Positions 1 through 8,590 are shown, counted from the first letter of the stretch. The stretch is DNA of 64,000 nt from Alkalibacterium sp. (GCA_020832185.1 JAFIFE010000006.1:62001-126000), one strand, 5' to 3'. Notes: generated by a model not told the origin, from the sequence alone. Program-made: numbers and translations.

Positions 1-174
1 GAAACGACGCTTTCTGTAGAGGTTGAACGTCATCAGGGAGTCAACGACCTGTTTAATCAACTCTCCGAGCAAGGTCTAAAAGTACTGTCTATGCGCAATA
101 AATCAAACAGATTAGAAGAATTGTTCTTAAAAATCACAGAAGACAAACACCAAGTGGAGGACTCACATGTTTAA
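1..174 (+). CDS. ABC transporter ATP-binding protein, C-terminal fragment (partial)
   Basis: Reading frame 1 is open from the first base and ends in TAA at 172-174, giving about 57 residues. They end in an LEELFLKIT segment, which resembles the LEDVFLKLT-type tail that closes the ATPase subunits of drug and polysaccharide ABC-2 exporters. The catalytic motifs lie before the window. The frame overlaps the start of the following permease gene by 8 bases, the tight coupling typical of an ATPase-permease pair. Family assignment rests on this tail and on the neighbour. Confidence 0.75.
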   Translation, partial: ETTLSVEVERHQGVNDLFNQLSEQGLKVLSMRNKSNRLEELFLKITEDKHQVEDSHV

Positions 175-937
175 CCTTTATTTTATAGCTCTAAAAAGTC
201 TCGCGGTTAAAGAAACGAACCGTTACCTGCGTATTTGGGTACAAACCCTTGTGCCGCCAGTCATCACCACGTCACTGTACTTTGTTATTTTCGGAAATCT
301 GATTGGTGGACGAATCGGTGAAATGGAAGGCTTCTCCTATATGGAATTTATCGTTCCCGGACTGATCATGATGTCAGTGATCACGAGTTCTTATTCGAAT
401 GTGTCTTCCTCTTTTTTCTCACAAAAATTTCAGAAGAACATTGAAGAACTGCTGATTGCACCTGTCCCGACACACATTATCATGTGGGGATTTGTCATCG
501 GTGGGCTTGGAAGAAGTATCCTGGTGGGAACGCTGGTGACGATTATATCCTTGTTCTTTGTGCCGCTTCAAGTTTACTCGTGGCTCATGGTCATCCTGAC
601 CCTTTTAATGACGTCTATTCTGTTCTCCTTAGCAGGCTTACTGAATGGAATTTTTGCCCAATCATTCGATGATGTATCGATCGTGCCGACATTCGTCCTG
701 CAGCCACTGACCTATCTGGGTGGGGTGTTTTACGCCATCTCGATGCTGCCACCATTCTGGCAAGCTGTCTCACGGGTCAATCCGATTGTCTACATGATCT
801 CTGGATTCCGTTATGGGTTTTTAGGCATCATCGATGTCCCGCTTCTATTATCTATCTCTATACTCGTACTCTTCATCGTTGTCCTGTATGCCATCGACTG
901 GCATTTGATTGAAAAAGGGCGCGGATTAAGAAGTTAA
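167..937 (+). CDS. ABC-2 type transporter permease (YadH-like)
   Basis: Predicted 256-residue membrane subunit of an ABC exporter. About six hydrophobic segments are visible, with the family's conserved central part (FSYMEFIVPGLIMMSV, then IEELLIAPVP) and the C-terminal FVLQPLTYLGGVFY stretch. This is the arrangement of ABC2_membrane proteins of the YadH/NodJ type. It starts inside the end of the ATPase gene, after GTGGAGGA at 154-161. The substrate cannot be told from sequence. An intrinsic terminator follows, so this is the last gene of its operon. Confidence 0.88.
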   Translation: MFNLYFIALKSLAVKETNRYLRIWVQTLVPPVITTSLYFVIFGNLIGGRIGEMEGFSYMEFIVPGLIMMSVITSSYSNVSSSFFSQKFQKNIEELLIAPVPTHIIMWGFVIGGLGRSILVGTLVTIISLFFVPLQVYSWLMVILTLLMTSILFSLAGLLNGIFAQSFDDVSIVPTFVLQPLTYLGGVFYAISMLPPFWQAVSRVNPIVYMISGFRYGFLGIIDVPLLLSISILVLFIVVLYAIDWHLIEKGRGLRS

Positions 938-952
938 TACAATTTAAAATCG

Positions 953-1002
953 ACACTCTCCCTCTTTGACCGTTAAGTTGAAGGGCGAGAGTGTTTTATT
1001 TT
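953..1002 (+). terminator. Intrinsic terminator after the ABC-2 permease
   Basis: CACTCTC (954-960) and the adjacent CCT pair with AGG and GAGAGTG (987-993), followed by TTTTATTTT. It closes the ABC exporter operon. Confidence 0.85.
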
Positions 1003-1116
1003 GCGGATATGGCAGACAAGATAGTTGCGTGGATTCAGCAATCAGGGTAGTGTGTTTAGTGTAAAGACGCTATTATTGGATACTAAAATAGACGACTTAA
1101 TGGAGAGGTGATAAGT

Positions 1117-1563
1117 ATGCCGTTCGATTATGATTTAGATTTTGACACGATAGATTTTCGTGAACAGCCTGAACTTTACAGAGTAGGCAGAGGGGAACAA
1201 GGGGTGTTGCTGGTCGAACCTTACAAAGGAGAGATACTTCCGCACTGGCGATTCAAAACACCAGAAATCGCAGAAGAGTCATCTGAAAAAATCTATCAGA
1301 TGTACCTGGATTACAAAGAAGCGGGAGATTTTGTCGGAATGGATATGGCAAGGAAATTCCTTCAAATGGGTTACACAAGGTCCCGCCGTTACGCAAACTA
1401 TAAAGGCGGTAGAAAATACGATAAGGATGGGGAAGTAAAAGAAAGAGACATCGACCAGGAAAAGGCAGAATCTGCTGCCATATTCGAAAAGAAATGGATC
1501 ATCGTCAGAGAAGATGAAGACTATCTCAAGTTGAAGAAAGAGCATCAAAAAGCCTATGGGTAG
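1117..1563 (+). CDS. DUF4385 family protein
   Basis: Small soluble protein of 148 residues with no known function. I recognise the DUF4385 family from its conserved FDYDLDFDTIDFREQPELYR start and the phrases VGRGEQGVLLVEPYKGEILP and MARKFLQMGYTRSRRYANYK. The start is set at ATG 1117, seven bases after GGAGAGGTG; an upstream in-frame GTG at 1108 overlaps that ribosome binding site and is unlikely. It is monocistronic, between the ABC operon terminator and its own palindromic terminator. The C-terminal half is rich in Lys and Glu. Confidence 0.85.
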   Translation: MPFDYDLDFDTIDFREQPELYRVGRGEQGVLLVEPYKGEILPHWRFKTPEIAEESSEKIYQMYLDYKEAGDFVGMDMARKFLQMGYTRSRRYANYKGGRKYDKDGEVKERDIDQEKAESAAIFEKKWIIVREDEDYLKLKKEHQKAYG

Positions 1564-1600
1564 CAGGGATTATACAAGTGATAGGATAGAAAATAAACGA

Positions 1601-1639
1601 GTTATTCAATCAAGTTAACTTGATTGAATGACTTTTTTT
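1601..1639 (+). terminator. Palindromic intrinsic terminator
   Basis: A nearly perfect palindrome centred on GTTAAC (arms GTTATTCAATCAA and TTGATTGAATGAC) is followed by TTTTTTT at 1633-1639. It ends the DUF4385 transcript. Confidence 0.85.
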
Positions 1640-1801
1640 GTGCGAATGGGAATCAAACATGAGAAAAAGAACAGGCAGACTATTATGGGGTCACGACGAC
1701 CTGTTAACAGTACTATTAACGAAAGAAGTAAGGTATACTTTAAGTGTAATTTTAAGCAGTGCCGAGATCCATTACCTTTTTAAGAAAGGATGTCATGATC
1801 A

Positions 1802-2320
1802 ATGAAATCTAATCTGTATCTAGTCCTGCTTGTTAGTGCCTTATCTTTAGCAGAGTGTACAACTGATAGTGACACGAGTGAAGAGAGTAATGATAACACT
1901 TCAGCTGAAGAAGGAAATAATAATGAAGAAGTGGATCAGCCTTCGAAGGAGCAGTTGCTCGAACCACCGGGCTTAAGTATTCAAGTTGGTGATGAGACGG
2001 TCAACCCAGTTCCTGGCACATACAGTTGGAGTGTTGAGAATGAAGATGGGACAATTACAGCAACAGAAGTAGATATTGCGCCACCACCAGAGCTGGTCAG
2101 AACGATTGACGCCATGGAAGTAACGGAAGACACACCCATCGAGCTTAATTTCGAAGCAGAACCCGATCGTTATTCTGTAAGGATTTTGAATGAACAGAAC
2201 AACGTGACAAGTGAATCAGACGAAGTTGATCTATCTGGTGAAGGAAAAGTAATCTACGAAGTCATGGCCCACTGGGATCAAGGGACAGCAACATATGCGT
2301 TCTCTTTGATTATTGACTAA
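1802..2320 (+). CDS. Putative secreted lipoprotein, function unknown
   Basis: Protein of 172 residues beginning with a short hydrophobic signal that ends LSLAEC at residues 14-19. This is probably a lipoprotein signal, although Glu at the position before Cys19 is unusual (Gly, Ala or Ser is expected). A highly acidic low-complexity linker (about 20-50) follows, then a compact domain with the phrases PPGLSIQVGDETVNPVPGTY and YEVMAHWDQGTATYAFSL. I recognise no named domain; similar proteins are usually annotated as hypothetical lipoproteins of Bacilli. The ribosome binding site AAGGA lies about 11 bases before ATG. Confidence 0.7.
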   Translation: MKSNLYLVLLVSALSLAECTTDSDTSEESNDNTSAEEGNNNEEVDQPSKEQLLEPPGLSIQVGDETVNPVPGTYSWSVENEDGTITATEVDIAPPPELVRTIDAMEVTEDTPIELNFEAEPDRYSVRILNEQNNVTSESDEVDLSGEGKVIYEVMAHWDQGTATYAFSLIID

Positions 2321-2361
2321 GTCTAACAAGCGATTCGTCTAAATAGAAAGGGAATATGAAA

Positions 2362-2913
2362 ATGAATAAACCAGTTTTATTCATTCACAGTGCCGGGCCA
2401 CAGGACAAACAACAAGGAAGTACTAAATTGGTCACTTATCTGCAAAATGAGCTCAACGAGGATCATCACTTGATTATTCCTAGAATGCCTGACCCAAAGA
2501 ATCCGACATATGTTGAATGGAAGAGGGAACTGAATAAGCAACTACAGCGATTAGATGAAGAGGTCATTTTAGTAGGGCATTCATTAGGGGGATCCGTGCT
2601 GCTAAAATACCTATCTGAGGAACTGTGTGATTTAACCATTAAAGGATTGTTTGTTATCTCTTCTCCCTACTGGGGATTAGATGACAACTGGCAGCTTAAA
2701 GATTTTATGCTCAATCCTCATTTTGAGAAAAAATTACCATCTCTTCCTTGTATAACTCTTTATCATAGCCGTAATGAAAACATAGTGCCGTTTACACATC
2801 ATGAGGCCTATGCAGAAAAAATTCCACAAGCTATTTTAAGACCGCTTGAAGGAAATCGCCATTTGTTTGATGAAGGATTGCCACAGTTAGTCACCGATAT
2901 AAATGCACTTTGA
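2362..2913 (+). CDS. Alpha/beta hydrolase, RBBP9/YdeN-like
   Basis: Small serine hydrolase fold of about 183 residues. The N-terminal VLFIHSAGP strand and oxyanion segment are followed by the nucleophile elbow GHSLGGS (Ser about 74) and a C-terminal His in GNRHLFDEG. The acid position usually written DDxxVP reads NENIVP here, so Glu may replace Asp in the triad, or the activity may be altered. The start at 2362 lies eight bases after AAAGGGA; an ATG six bases earlier would be too close to it. Substrate is unknown. It is separated from the preceding lipoprotein by about 40 bases and may be cotranscribed. Confidence 0.8.
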   Translation: MNKPVLFIHSAGPQDKQQGSTKLVTYLQNELNEDHHLIIPRMPDPKNPTYVEWKRELNKQLQRLDEEVILVGHSLGGSVLLKYLSEELCDLTIKGLFVISSPYWGLDDNWQLKDFMLNPHFEKKLPSLPCITLYHSRNENIVPFTHHEAYAEKIPQAILRPLEGNRHLFDEGLPQLVTDINAL

Positions 2914-2993
2914 CCACATCTGTCTATCTGCATTAATTGAATAGAGCTATTAGTCCAATTGCCTATAGACCCATTTATGATCGTCAATCAATG

Positions 2994-3049
2994 AAAAATA
3001 CACGTCCATTACTGCACACAAAAGGTCAGTAGTAGAAGTGTATTTTTTT
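2994..3049. terminator. Bidirectional terminator between convergent genes
   Basis: AAAATACAC pairs with GTGTATTTT, with ACTG/CAGT inside, and T-runs in both directions. It serves the hydrolase on the plus strand and the DUF4336 gene on the minus strand. Confidence 0.8.
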
Positions 3050-3058
3050 GACGCCGTT

Positions 3059-3808
3059 TCATTTTTCCAGCCATCTGAATGCCCTCTTCAGTTCTTCCGT
3101 CCCGTTTGTATCATACCAGCGGCCATGTGCCAGGATGATCTTTTCTGGTTGCCATCTGAGCATTCGTGTATAGCATTCTCGAGCCTGTTTTTTATTTCCT
3201 GAAAAGGTCAGTCGCATGTCGATAGGTGTTTTGCCATCCGGATCTGCGATTCCAGCGAGTTTATATACGCTTCTCCAGAAGATATTTGACGTACGCTTGG
3301 GTTCGAAATTTTCAATCAAGTCAGTCAATATTAATGTGCGGCTGCTTTTATGAAAAAAAACCACTTCCTCAAGTGCCCGACTGCCTTTAAAAATAAGCTG
3401 ATCTATCTCATCTGACCAGTCAGAAGGTGCATCATCTTTTAGGGGGTGGTCAAAATCAACCGGAATATTCTGAGACTGTGCACGTTCTTCAACACCAGGA
3501 CTCGACCAGGTAGTGGCATTGGGGTAAGACGTTTTCCACTCGGATATATAGGCGTAATGAATCTTGTTAGGGGAAACGAGATGCTTAACCTCACCTAGCT
3601 GATTGATAGCGTTCATTAGTCCATGGTCTGGTTTAATTGGAGAATGGCACCATAATGAGCCGTCTTTTAACTTAATAATCGTCATTCGTGTGGAGAAAGG
3701 GATGCCAACGTTCATCACGCTCATTTTGATCAGTCCACCGTCGACGATCCAGATGTTCTCATCTACTTTTTTAAGCTTATTCAATGGGTCATACAAGGGG
3801 ATGGTCAT
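3059..3808 (-). CDS. DUF4336 domain protein (metallo-beta-lactamase-like fold)
   Basis: Predicted cytosolic protein of 249 residues. It has the DUF4336 pattern: the start IPLYDPLNKLKKVDENIWIV, the phrase GSLWCHSPIKP, the strand HLVSPNKIHYAYISEWK, and a C-terminal IILAHGRWY. The family is a divergent branch of the metallo-hydrolase superfamily with few metal ligands kept and no established reaction. I start it at 3808, directly after AAAGGAGG; the open frame extends 19 codons further upstream over the predicted promoter. The gene is monocistronic. Confidence 0.8.
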   Translation of the reverse strand: MTIPLYDPLNKLKKVDENIWIVDGGLIKMSVMNVGIPFSTRMTIIKLKDGSLWCHSPIKPDHGLMNAINQLGEVKHLVSPNKIHYAYISEWKTSYPNATTWSSPGVEERAQSQNIPVDFDHPLKDDAPSDWSDEIDQLIFKGSRALEEVVFFHKSSRTLILTDLIENFEPKRTSNIFWRSVYKLAGIADPDGKTPIDMRLTFSGNKKQARECYTRMLRWQPEKIILAHGRWYDTNGTEELKRAFRWLEK

Positions 3809-3849
3809 GCAATCGCCTCCTTTTATTATCTGGATATAGTTGTATTTAC

Positions 3850-3879
3850 AGTATAGACCTTTCAAACGACTAGTGTAAA
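3850..3879 (-). promoter_or_regulatory. Promoter of the DUF4336 gene
   Basis: On the minus strand, -35 TTTACA (3879-3874) and -10 TATACT (3855-3850) are separated by 18 bases. The gene's start at 3808 lies downstream with AAAGGAGG between. Confidence 0.6.
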
Positions 3880-4212
3880 TCTTTTTTGTTAAGCAGCTTT
3901 TTTAACTGTAAATCAGGACAAAAGGACTGACGCCAAACCGACTTAGGGGAATTTTCTGCTGTCGTTCAATCAAAGGGTAAGTATCCCTGGTCGATTCGTA
4001 AGTTAGCACAGTCAATATATTTAAGGAAACGTTTTGATTGCAGTAGAATTTAAGCGTATAGTAAGGCTATCATCACCCTTTCTTTATGGGGCATATAGAA
4101 TCATTAAACGGGTGATAATCAAAAAAATGGGTCAAAATAAAAGTAGCCGATGACATAACAGAGACTGACTAAGAGCATTCGATCATTCCTTTAAATGAAA
4201 TGAGGTCACTAC
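3880..4212. other. Intergenic region between divergent genes
   Basis: About 330 bases with no plausible gene. It holds the minus-strand promoter at its left edge, a plus-strand promoter at 4034-4062 and a 150-base leader before the nitroreductase. The leader contains a weak hairpin (ATCACCC at 4072 with GGGTGAT at 4110, 31-base loop) without a T-run. I recognise no known riboswitch in it. Confidence 0.5.
4034..4062 (+). promoter_or_regulatory. Promoter upstream of the nitroreductase
   Basis: -35 TTGATT, 17-base spacer, -10 TATAGT. It is about 150 bases ahead of the gene, implying a long untranslated leader. Confidence 0.55.
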
Positions 4213-4842
4213 ATGATAAAAACTAACGATTTTTCAGACATAATTCTAGGACGAAAATCTATTCGGCTTTACGACCAGACGGTAAAAATTCCTCACGAGG
4301 AAATGCTTGAAATGATCCAGAAGGCCACAAAAGCTCCATCATCAGTTAATTTGCAGCCTTGGCGATTTGTAGTGGTAGATAGTGATAAAGGGAAAGAAAA
4401 GTTAAGACCTCTGGTTCGGTGGAATACAAAACAAAATGATACCTCAGCCGCAATGGTCTTGATCTTCGGAGATTTACGCTGCTACGAGTATGGAGAAGAC
4501 ATTTATGATAAAGCAGTGGCAGAAGGAAAGATGTCAAAAAAAATGAGAGATGATCAGCTGGCAGACATCATTCCTGAGTACAAAAGCTTCCCTAAAGAGA
4601 AAATGAAAAAGGCAGTCAGACTCGATTCTTGTTTAGCAGCGATGCAGTTCATGCTTGTTGCACGCAGCCACGGGTATGATACAAACCCTATCGGCGGATT
4701 CGAGTATGGTCAACTGGCAGAAATAGTTGGATTAGACAAAGATCGCTATGTACCGGTTCTTATTTTGGCAGTGGGTAAAGCTTTAGAGACTGGGGAAGAA
4801 ACGGTCCGGTTAGAGGCAGAACAACTCACTACGTTTGTATAA
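4213..4842 (+). CDS. Nitroreductase family protein
   Basis: FMN-dependent oxidoreductase of 209 residues. The FMN-phosphate binding RKSIRLYD (14-21), the PSSVNLQPWRF segment (42-52) and the C-terminal NPIGGFEY motif define the nitroreductase fold. Members reduce nitroaromatics, quinones or flavins with NAD(P)H; the substrate here is unknown. TGAGGTC upstream of ATG 4213 acts as a modest ribosome binding site. It is a single-gene transcript closed by a strong terminator. Confidence 0.87.
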   Translation: MIKTNDFSDIILGRKSIRLYDQTVKIPHEEMLEMIQKATKAPSSVNLQPWRFVVVDSDKGKEKLRPLVRWNTKQNDTSAAMVLIFGDLRCYEYGEDIYDKAVAEGKMSKKMRDDQLADIIPEYKSFPKEKMKKAVRLDSCLAAMQFMLVARSHGYDTNPIGGFEYGQLAEIVGLDKDRYVPVLILAVGKALETGEETVRLEAEQLTTFV

Positions 4843-4862
4843 AAGATGATGAGTCATCACAA

Positions 4863-4896
4863 AAAAGACAATCGTGAATGCTGCGATTGTCTTTTT
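4863..4896. terminator. Strong intrinsic terminator
   Basis: AAAAGACAATCG pairs with CGATTGTCTTTTT across a 9-base loop. A-run and T-run on the two sides make it usable from both convergent genes. Confidence 0.88.
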
Positions 4897-4997
4897 ATTA
4901 TTTATATGATTTTTCTACACAGGCATCGAGTGCAATCGATGATTCAGCCAATTTGTAGGTTTAATGGGGTCAGCTGTCATGCGTGTACGATTAGTAT

Positions 4998-6032
4998 TTA
5001 GAGCAGATTAGTTTGTGACAGAAATTGTTTCACTTGTTCTTTCGCACCTTCTAAAGACTGTTCTTCAATCGGTACGACCTGGTGTTCAGATTGAGCCGTT
5101 GAGTAACTGTAGTGCGGGTCATAATAATAAATCAGAAGGTTCTTGACGACTTCCGGGTAATCTCTTTGGTCAAGTGCTTCTTCAATGATTTTAGCTACAG
5201 GTGTATGAATGCGTCGCTTGATTCGGTTGAATGAGTCGACGAACTCCTCATGATAATCGTCAGGGGAATAGTCATCCAGGATGATGTTCACGCGTTCATT
5301 AATGGGAAGATCAATAAACAACTGCGGACTAGTTTCTTTATGCTGATAAAAGCGTTCAGGAATGACGACTTTCCCGATTCGCGCGCTTTCTCCTTCGATA
5401 AGCACGTAAGGTTTATGTTGATAACGAAGGAGTTCTTCTCCCAATAACAGGTTGAACATGCGCTGATTGCTTGGTTCAAGACCGATTTGACCGAAAATAG
5501 ACCCTCGGTGACAAGCCATTCCTTCAAAGTCGATCACGGGATAGCCTTCTTCTTTCAATTCACGCAGGATATGGGTCTTCCCATTCCCCGTGTGCCCATT
5601 CAATACATATAGAGGTGGAAGGGGCAGAGTATCAATCTGCTCTTTCATCCAGTTGCGGTACGCTTTAATGCCACCGGTTAAACGGTTGACAGGAATCCCC
5701 ATTAAATCAAGGACGGTAGCGGCAGTCTGACTGCGCATGCCGCCCCTCCAGCAGAAGACGGTGGCAGGGGCCTCTAATGCTTTAAACGCTTTAATAAATG
5801 TAGGGAGCTTTTTCGAAAATAGTTCTAAGCCAAGTTCTTTTGCGGCTTCTTGTCCATCGTGTTTATAAGTGGTGCCGACCTGAGCCCGTTCGTCATTTGT
5901 AAAGAGAGGGATGTTAATGGCACCAGGAATCGTGGCTTCTTCAAATTCAATCGGGGCACGCACATCGACAATGATGGTCTTGTCTTGTTCTTTTGAGTGA
6001 AAAAGCTCTGGTGGTGTAATGTTAGTTAGCAT
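4998..6032 (-). CDS. mnmH: tRNA 2-selenouridine synthase
   Basis: Enzyme of 344 residues that replaces the sulfur of 2-thiouridine at the tRNA wobble position with selenium, using selenophosphate. An N-terminal rhodanese domain carries the active-site Cys94 in FCWRGGMRSQ; a C-terminal P-loop domain has GHTGNGKTH at 146-154. Both are the hallmark of MnmH/SelU. The gene lies 14 bases downstream of selD, which makes its selenium donor, so the two form an operon. Full length for the family. Confidence 0.95.
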   Translation of the reverse strand: MLTNITPPELFHSKEQDKTIIVDVRAPIEFEEATIPGAINIPLFTNDERAQVGTTYKHDGQEAAKELGLELFSKKLPTFIKAFKALEAPATVFCWRGGMRSQTAATVLDLMGIPVNRLTGGIKAYRNWMKEQIDTLPLPPLYVLNGHTGNGKTHILRELKEEGYPVIDFEGMACHRGSIFGQIGLEPSNQRMFNLLLGEELLRYQHKPYVLIEGESARIGKVVIPERFYQHKETSPQLFIDLPINERVNIILDDYSPDDYHEEFVDSFNRIKRRIHTPVAKIIEEALDQRDYPEVVKNLLIYYYDPHYSYSTAQSEHQVVPIEEQSLEGAKEQVKQFLSQTNLL

Positions 6033-6046
6033 ACATGTGTCCTTTC

Positions 6047-7087
6047 TTACTTGACATAAATATGACCGGAATCGCCTTCTGTCACTTCGCCGATCAGTTC
6101 AGCGTGGATTCCACTTTGTACAAGAGCGTTTAGAAGTGCTGACGCATCTTCTTTACTCACGGCCATCAGTAGTCCACCGGAAGTGACGGCATCTGCCAAG
6201 ATAAGCTGGTCTATGTCGTCGAATTTAGAATCAAAATGCACGACGTCTTTCACGTGTTTCAGATTGTTTTTTGATCCACCGGGGATAACCCCCTGCTCAG
6301 CCAGTTCACGTACATGCGGCAAAACAGGGACATCGTTTTTATTAATCGTTATGGCCTGATGGCTTTCAGTAGCCATCTCAGTCAGGTGACCCAGTAAACC
6401 AAAGCCCGTTACATCAGTACAGGCATGGATGTCGTAAGGTTTCATCACTTCTGCGGCCGTTTTATTCAGTGTAGCCATGACGTGTGTCACGTTGTTAGTG
6501 TCCTCTTCTGAAAGTAGCCCTCGTTTAATGGCAGTCGTCGAAATACCTACCCCGATTGGTTTTGTCAGAATCAGCTGGTCGCCTTTTTCAGCACCGGAAT
6601 TGGTCAGGATGTGGTCAGGATGAATGGTCCCAGTCACTGAAAGGCCAAACTTGGGTTCCTGATCATCGATCGAATGGCCTCCAACTAAATTGCAGTTCGC
6701 TTCCTGACACTTATCACTAGCACCGCGTAGAATCTCAGTTAAAATCGCTTTATCCAAGGTGTGAATTGGAAACGCAACGATGTTCAGTGCTGTGACAGGC
6801 GTTCCACCCATAGCATAGACATCACTCAATGCATTCGCAGCTGCGACTTGTCCAAAATCATACGGATCATCAACGATGGGTGTAAAGAAGTCCAAGGTCT
6901 GAACAATCGCCAGGTCGTCCGTCAGTTTGTAGACGCCCGCATCGTCTCCAGTATCTAGTCCGACAAGTAAGTTCGGGTCTTTTTTAGTTTCCGGTAGCGT
7001 GTTTAAAACCTCACGTAAATCACTTGGGCCGATTTTACAGCCACATCCGCCTTTAGTCGTGAGAGTAGTCAATTTAACTTGGGTCAT
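6047..7087 (-). CDS. selD: Selenide, water dikinase
   Basis: Enzyme of 346 residues that makes selenophosphate from selenide and ATP. The N-terminal KGGCGCK motif supplies the catalytic Cys15 and Lys18 (E. coli Cys17/Lys20); the active-site codon is a plain Cys, not a TGA. Further family motifs are GLDTGDDAGVY, ALNIVAFP and VGGHSIDDQEPK. It is followed by mnmH only, and no selA, selB or selenocysteine tRNA is in the window. Ribosome binding site GAAAGAAGGA precedes ATG 7087. Confidence 0.96.
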   Translation of the reverse strand: MTQVKLTTLTTKGGCGCKIGPSDLREVLNTLPETKKDPNLLVGLDTGDDAGVYKLTDDLAIVQTLDFFTPIVDDPYDFGQVAAANALSDVYAMGGTPVTALNIVAFPIHTLDKAILTEILRGASDKCQEANCNLVGGHSIDDQEPKFGLSVTGTIHPDHILTNSGAEKGDQLILTKPIGVGISTTAIKRGLLSEEDTNNVTHVMATLNKTAAEVMKPYDIHACTDVTGFGLLGHLTEMATESHQAITINKNDVPVLPHVRELAEQGVIPGGSKNNLKHVKDVVHFDSKFDDIDQLILADAVTSGGLLMAVSKEDASALLNALVQSGIHAELIGEVTEGDSGHIYVK

Positions 7088-7306
7088 TTGTTATCCTTCT
7101 TTCATTTAGTTGAATGTAAGTATTTATAGTTTACCACTCTTTTTGATTTTTTTTCAGGGAATGATGGTTATGGTAACTAAAGGTTATTTATTATAGGAAA
7201 ATTTACAGAAATAGAGCCTTTTTTATATAACGTGTGATCGGACATTATGTTACTATAATTTTGAAGAGGCAGTCTTATAAACTGACTTTTGACAAGGAGG
7301 AGTTAC

Positions 7307-7750
7307 ATGAAAATAAATTTAACCAAGAACCAGTACAGATCACTCATCGATTTGGTGCATTTGGGTGACATGATGGTCAACGGCATTCGAACAACTGATA
7401 AGATAGAAGAATATGAAGAGTTGAGGGAATATATCTACTCGTTTGCTAAGCAGATGGGGTGCGGAGACTGTATTAAATATGATGCAAAGTACGGAATGCA
7501 TTTTGAAACAAGAGATTTCGAAACAGGAAAAATAGAAGAGTATATAAGTGAGTATGATAACGAAGTCTTTTGGACAGAGTTACCTTCTCGACTGGCTGAT
7601 CGTGATATAATCAGACTTCAGAAATTGACAGGAGAAATAACTGATAGAGAAGAGCGGCTAAGAAAAGTGTGGGCTAAAGAAGAAGAGTATCAAGTCGAAT
7701 TTGAAAATAATGGACTTGAAAATGTGGAAGTGAAATTTCAGGATAAATAA
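7307..7750 (+). CDS. Conserved hypothetical protein
   Basis: Predicted soluble acidic protein of 147 residues that I know only as a conserved hypothetical of Firmicutes and spirochaetes. It begins KINLTKNQYRSLIDLV, contains a short Cys pair (MGCGDCI) and a patch EYISEYDNEVFWTELPSRLA, and ends in a charged helix. The start at ATG 7307 follows AAGGAGGAG with ideal spacing; the open frame continues upstream to a TTG at 7289 that is not needed. It is divergent from selD, with the two promoters sharing about 200 bases. No function can be assigned. Confidence 0.72.
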   Translation: MKINLTKNQYRSLIDLVHLGDMMVNGIRTTDKIEEYEELREYIYSFAKQMGCGDCIKYDAKYGMHFETRDFETGKIEEYISEYDNEVFWTELPSRLADRDIIRLQKLTGEITDREERLRKVWAKEEEYQVEFENNGLENVEVKFQDK

Positions 7751-7777
7751 GTAGAAAGAAAAACAAAACCCTCCACT

Positions 7778-7809
7778 AAGACACCAGGCTTAAGTGTTTA
7801 AGGTACACT
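7778..7809 (+). promoter_or_regulatory. MerR-type promoter with dyad, upstream of the merR-like gene
   Basis: AAGACA (7778-7783) and TACACT (7804-7809) are 20 bases apart, longer than a normal spacer, with a dyad CTTAA-GTGT-TTAAG (7789-7802) between them. This is the layout of promoters twisted into activity by MerR regulators, so autoregulation is likely. Confidence 0.5.
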
Positions 7810-7833
7810 ACTGTTAAGAGAGGGGAGCTGCAC

Positions 7834-8580
7834 ATGTACAGAACATCAGATATAGCAAGAGCGATTGGTGTACATCCCAATACTGTCAGGTTGTATGAAA
7901 AAAACGAACTCATTCCATATGCAAAACGCCAGCCCAATGGGTACCGTACCTTTTCTGATTTTCATTTGGATCAATTTAGATTAGCCCGTACAGCTTTTGA
8001 AATTGAAATCCTTCAAAATGGGTTACGAAAAACAGCCGTCACGATAGTCAAACTATCCGCGCAAAGAAAGTTTGACCAGGCTCTAACATTAGCGGATGAG
8101 TACCTGGAGCAAATAGGCAGTGAGATCGAACATGCAGAAGAAGCGCTGGTCATCGTCCGCAGTGAACTGAATGATGAAAAAGGTGAGGCCGATAGTGCTG
8201 AGCATGGATTAACACGAAAAGAAGCAGCCCAGCAGTTGACGGTTACGATCGATACGTTAAGAAATTGGGAAATGAATGGCTTGCTGACGGTAAAACGGAA
8301 CCACAATGGTTACCGAATGTATACCCATGAAGATATGCAGCGGTTGAAAATTATCCGTTCTCTCAGAGTGGCGAATTATTCACTTTCGGCTATTCTTAGG
8401 ATGCTTAATGCACTGAAGTACGATTCCACAGTGAATATTGAAGAAGTGATCAATACACCCAGACAGGATGAAGAGATTGTTTCAGCCTGTGATAATCTGC
8501 TGACGTCTCTACACAAGGCGGAAAAAAATACCCAGTCTCTCATTGAAAAATTGACTGAACTTAAAAAAAAGTATACCTAA
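7834..8580 (+). CDS. MerR family regulator with two HTH domains
   Basis: Regulator of 248 residues with two tandem MerR-type winged helix domains: residues 1-60 (YRTSDIARAIGVHPNTVRLYE) and about 125-190 (TRKEAAQQLTVTIDTLRNWE), each followed by an NGYR wing. A helical linker (about 65-115) joins them. It has no large effector-binding domain. Doubled-HTH MerR proteins usually sit next to an ABC exporter they control, as here. GAGGGGAGC precedes ATG. An inverted repeat at the 3' end separates it from the exporter genes. Confidence 0.85.
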   Translation: MYRTSDIARAIGVHPNTVRLYEKNELIPYAKRQPNGYRTFSDFHLDQFRLARTAFEIEILQNGLRKTAVTIVKLSAQRKFDQALTLADEYLEQIGSEIEHAEEALVIVRSELNDEKGEADSAEHGLTRKEAAQQLTVTIDTLRNWEMNGLLTVKRNHNGYRMYTHEDMQRLKIIRSLRVANYSLSAILRMLNALKYDSTVNIEEVINTPRQDEEIVSACDNLLTSLHKAEKNTQSLIEKLTELKKKYT

Positions 8581-8590
8581 CCCTCCACTT

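Noticed and set aside
484-672. 62-codon plus-strand frame inside the ABC-2 permease
   Set aside because: Out of frame with a well-supported gene, no ribosome binding site and no coherent protein pattern.
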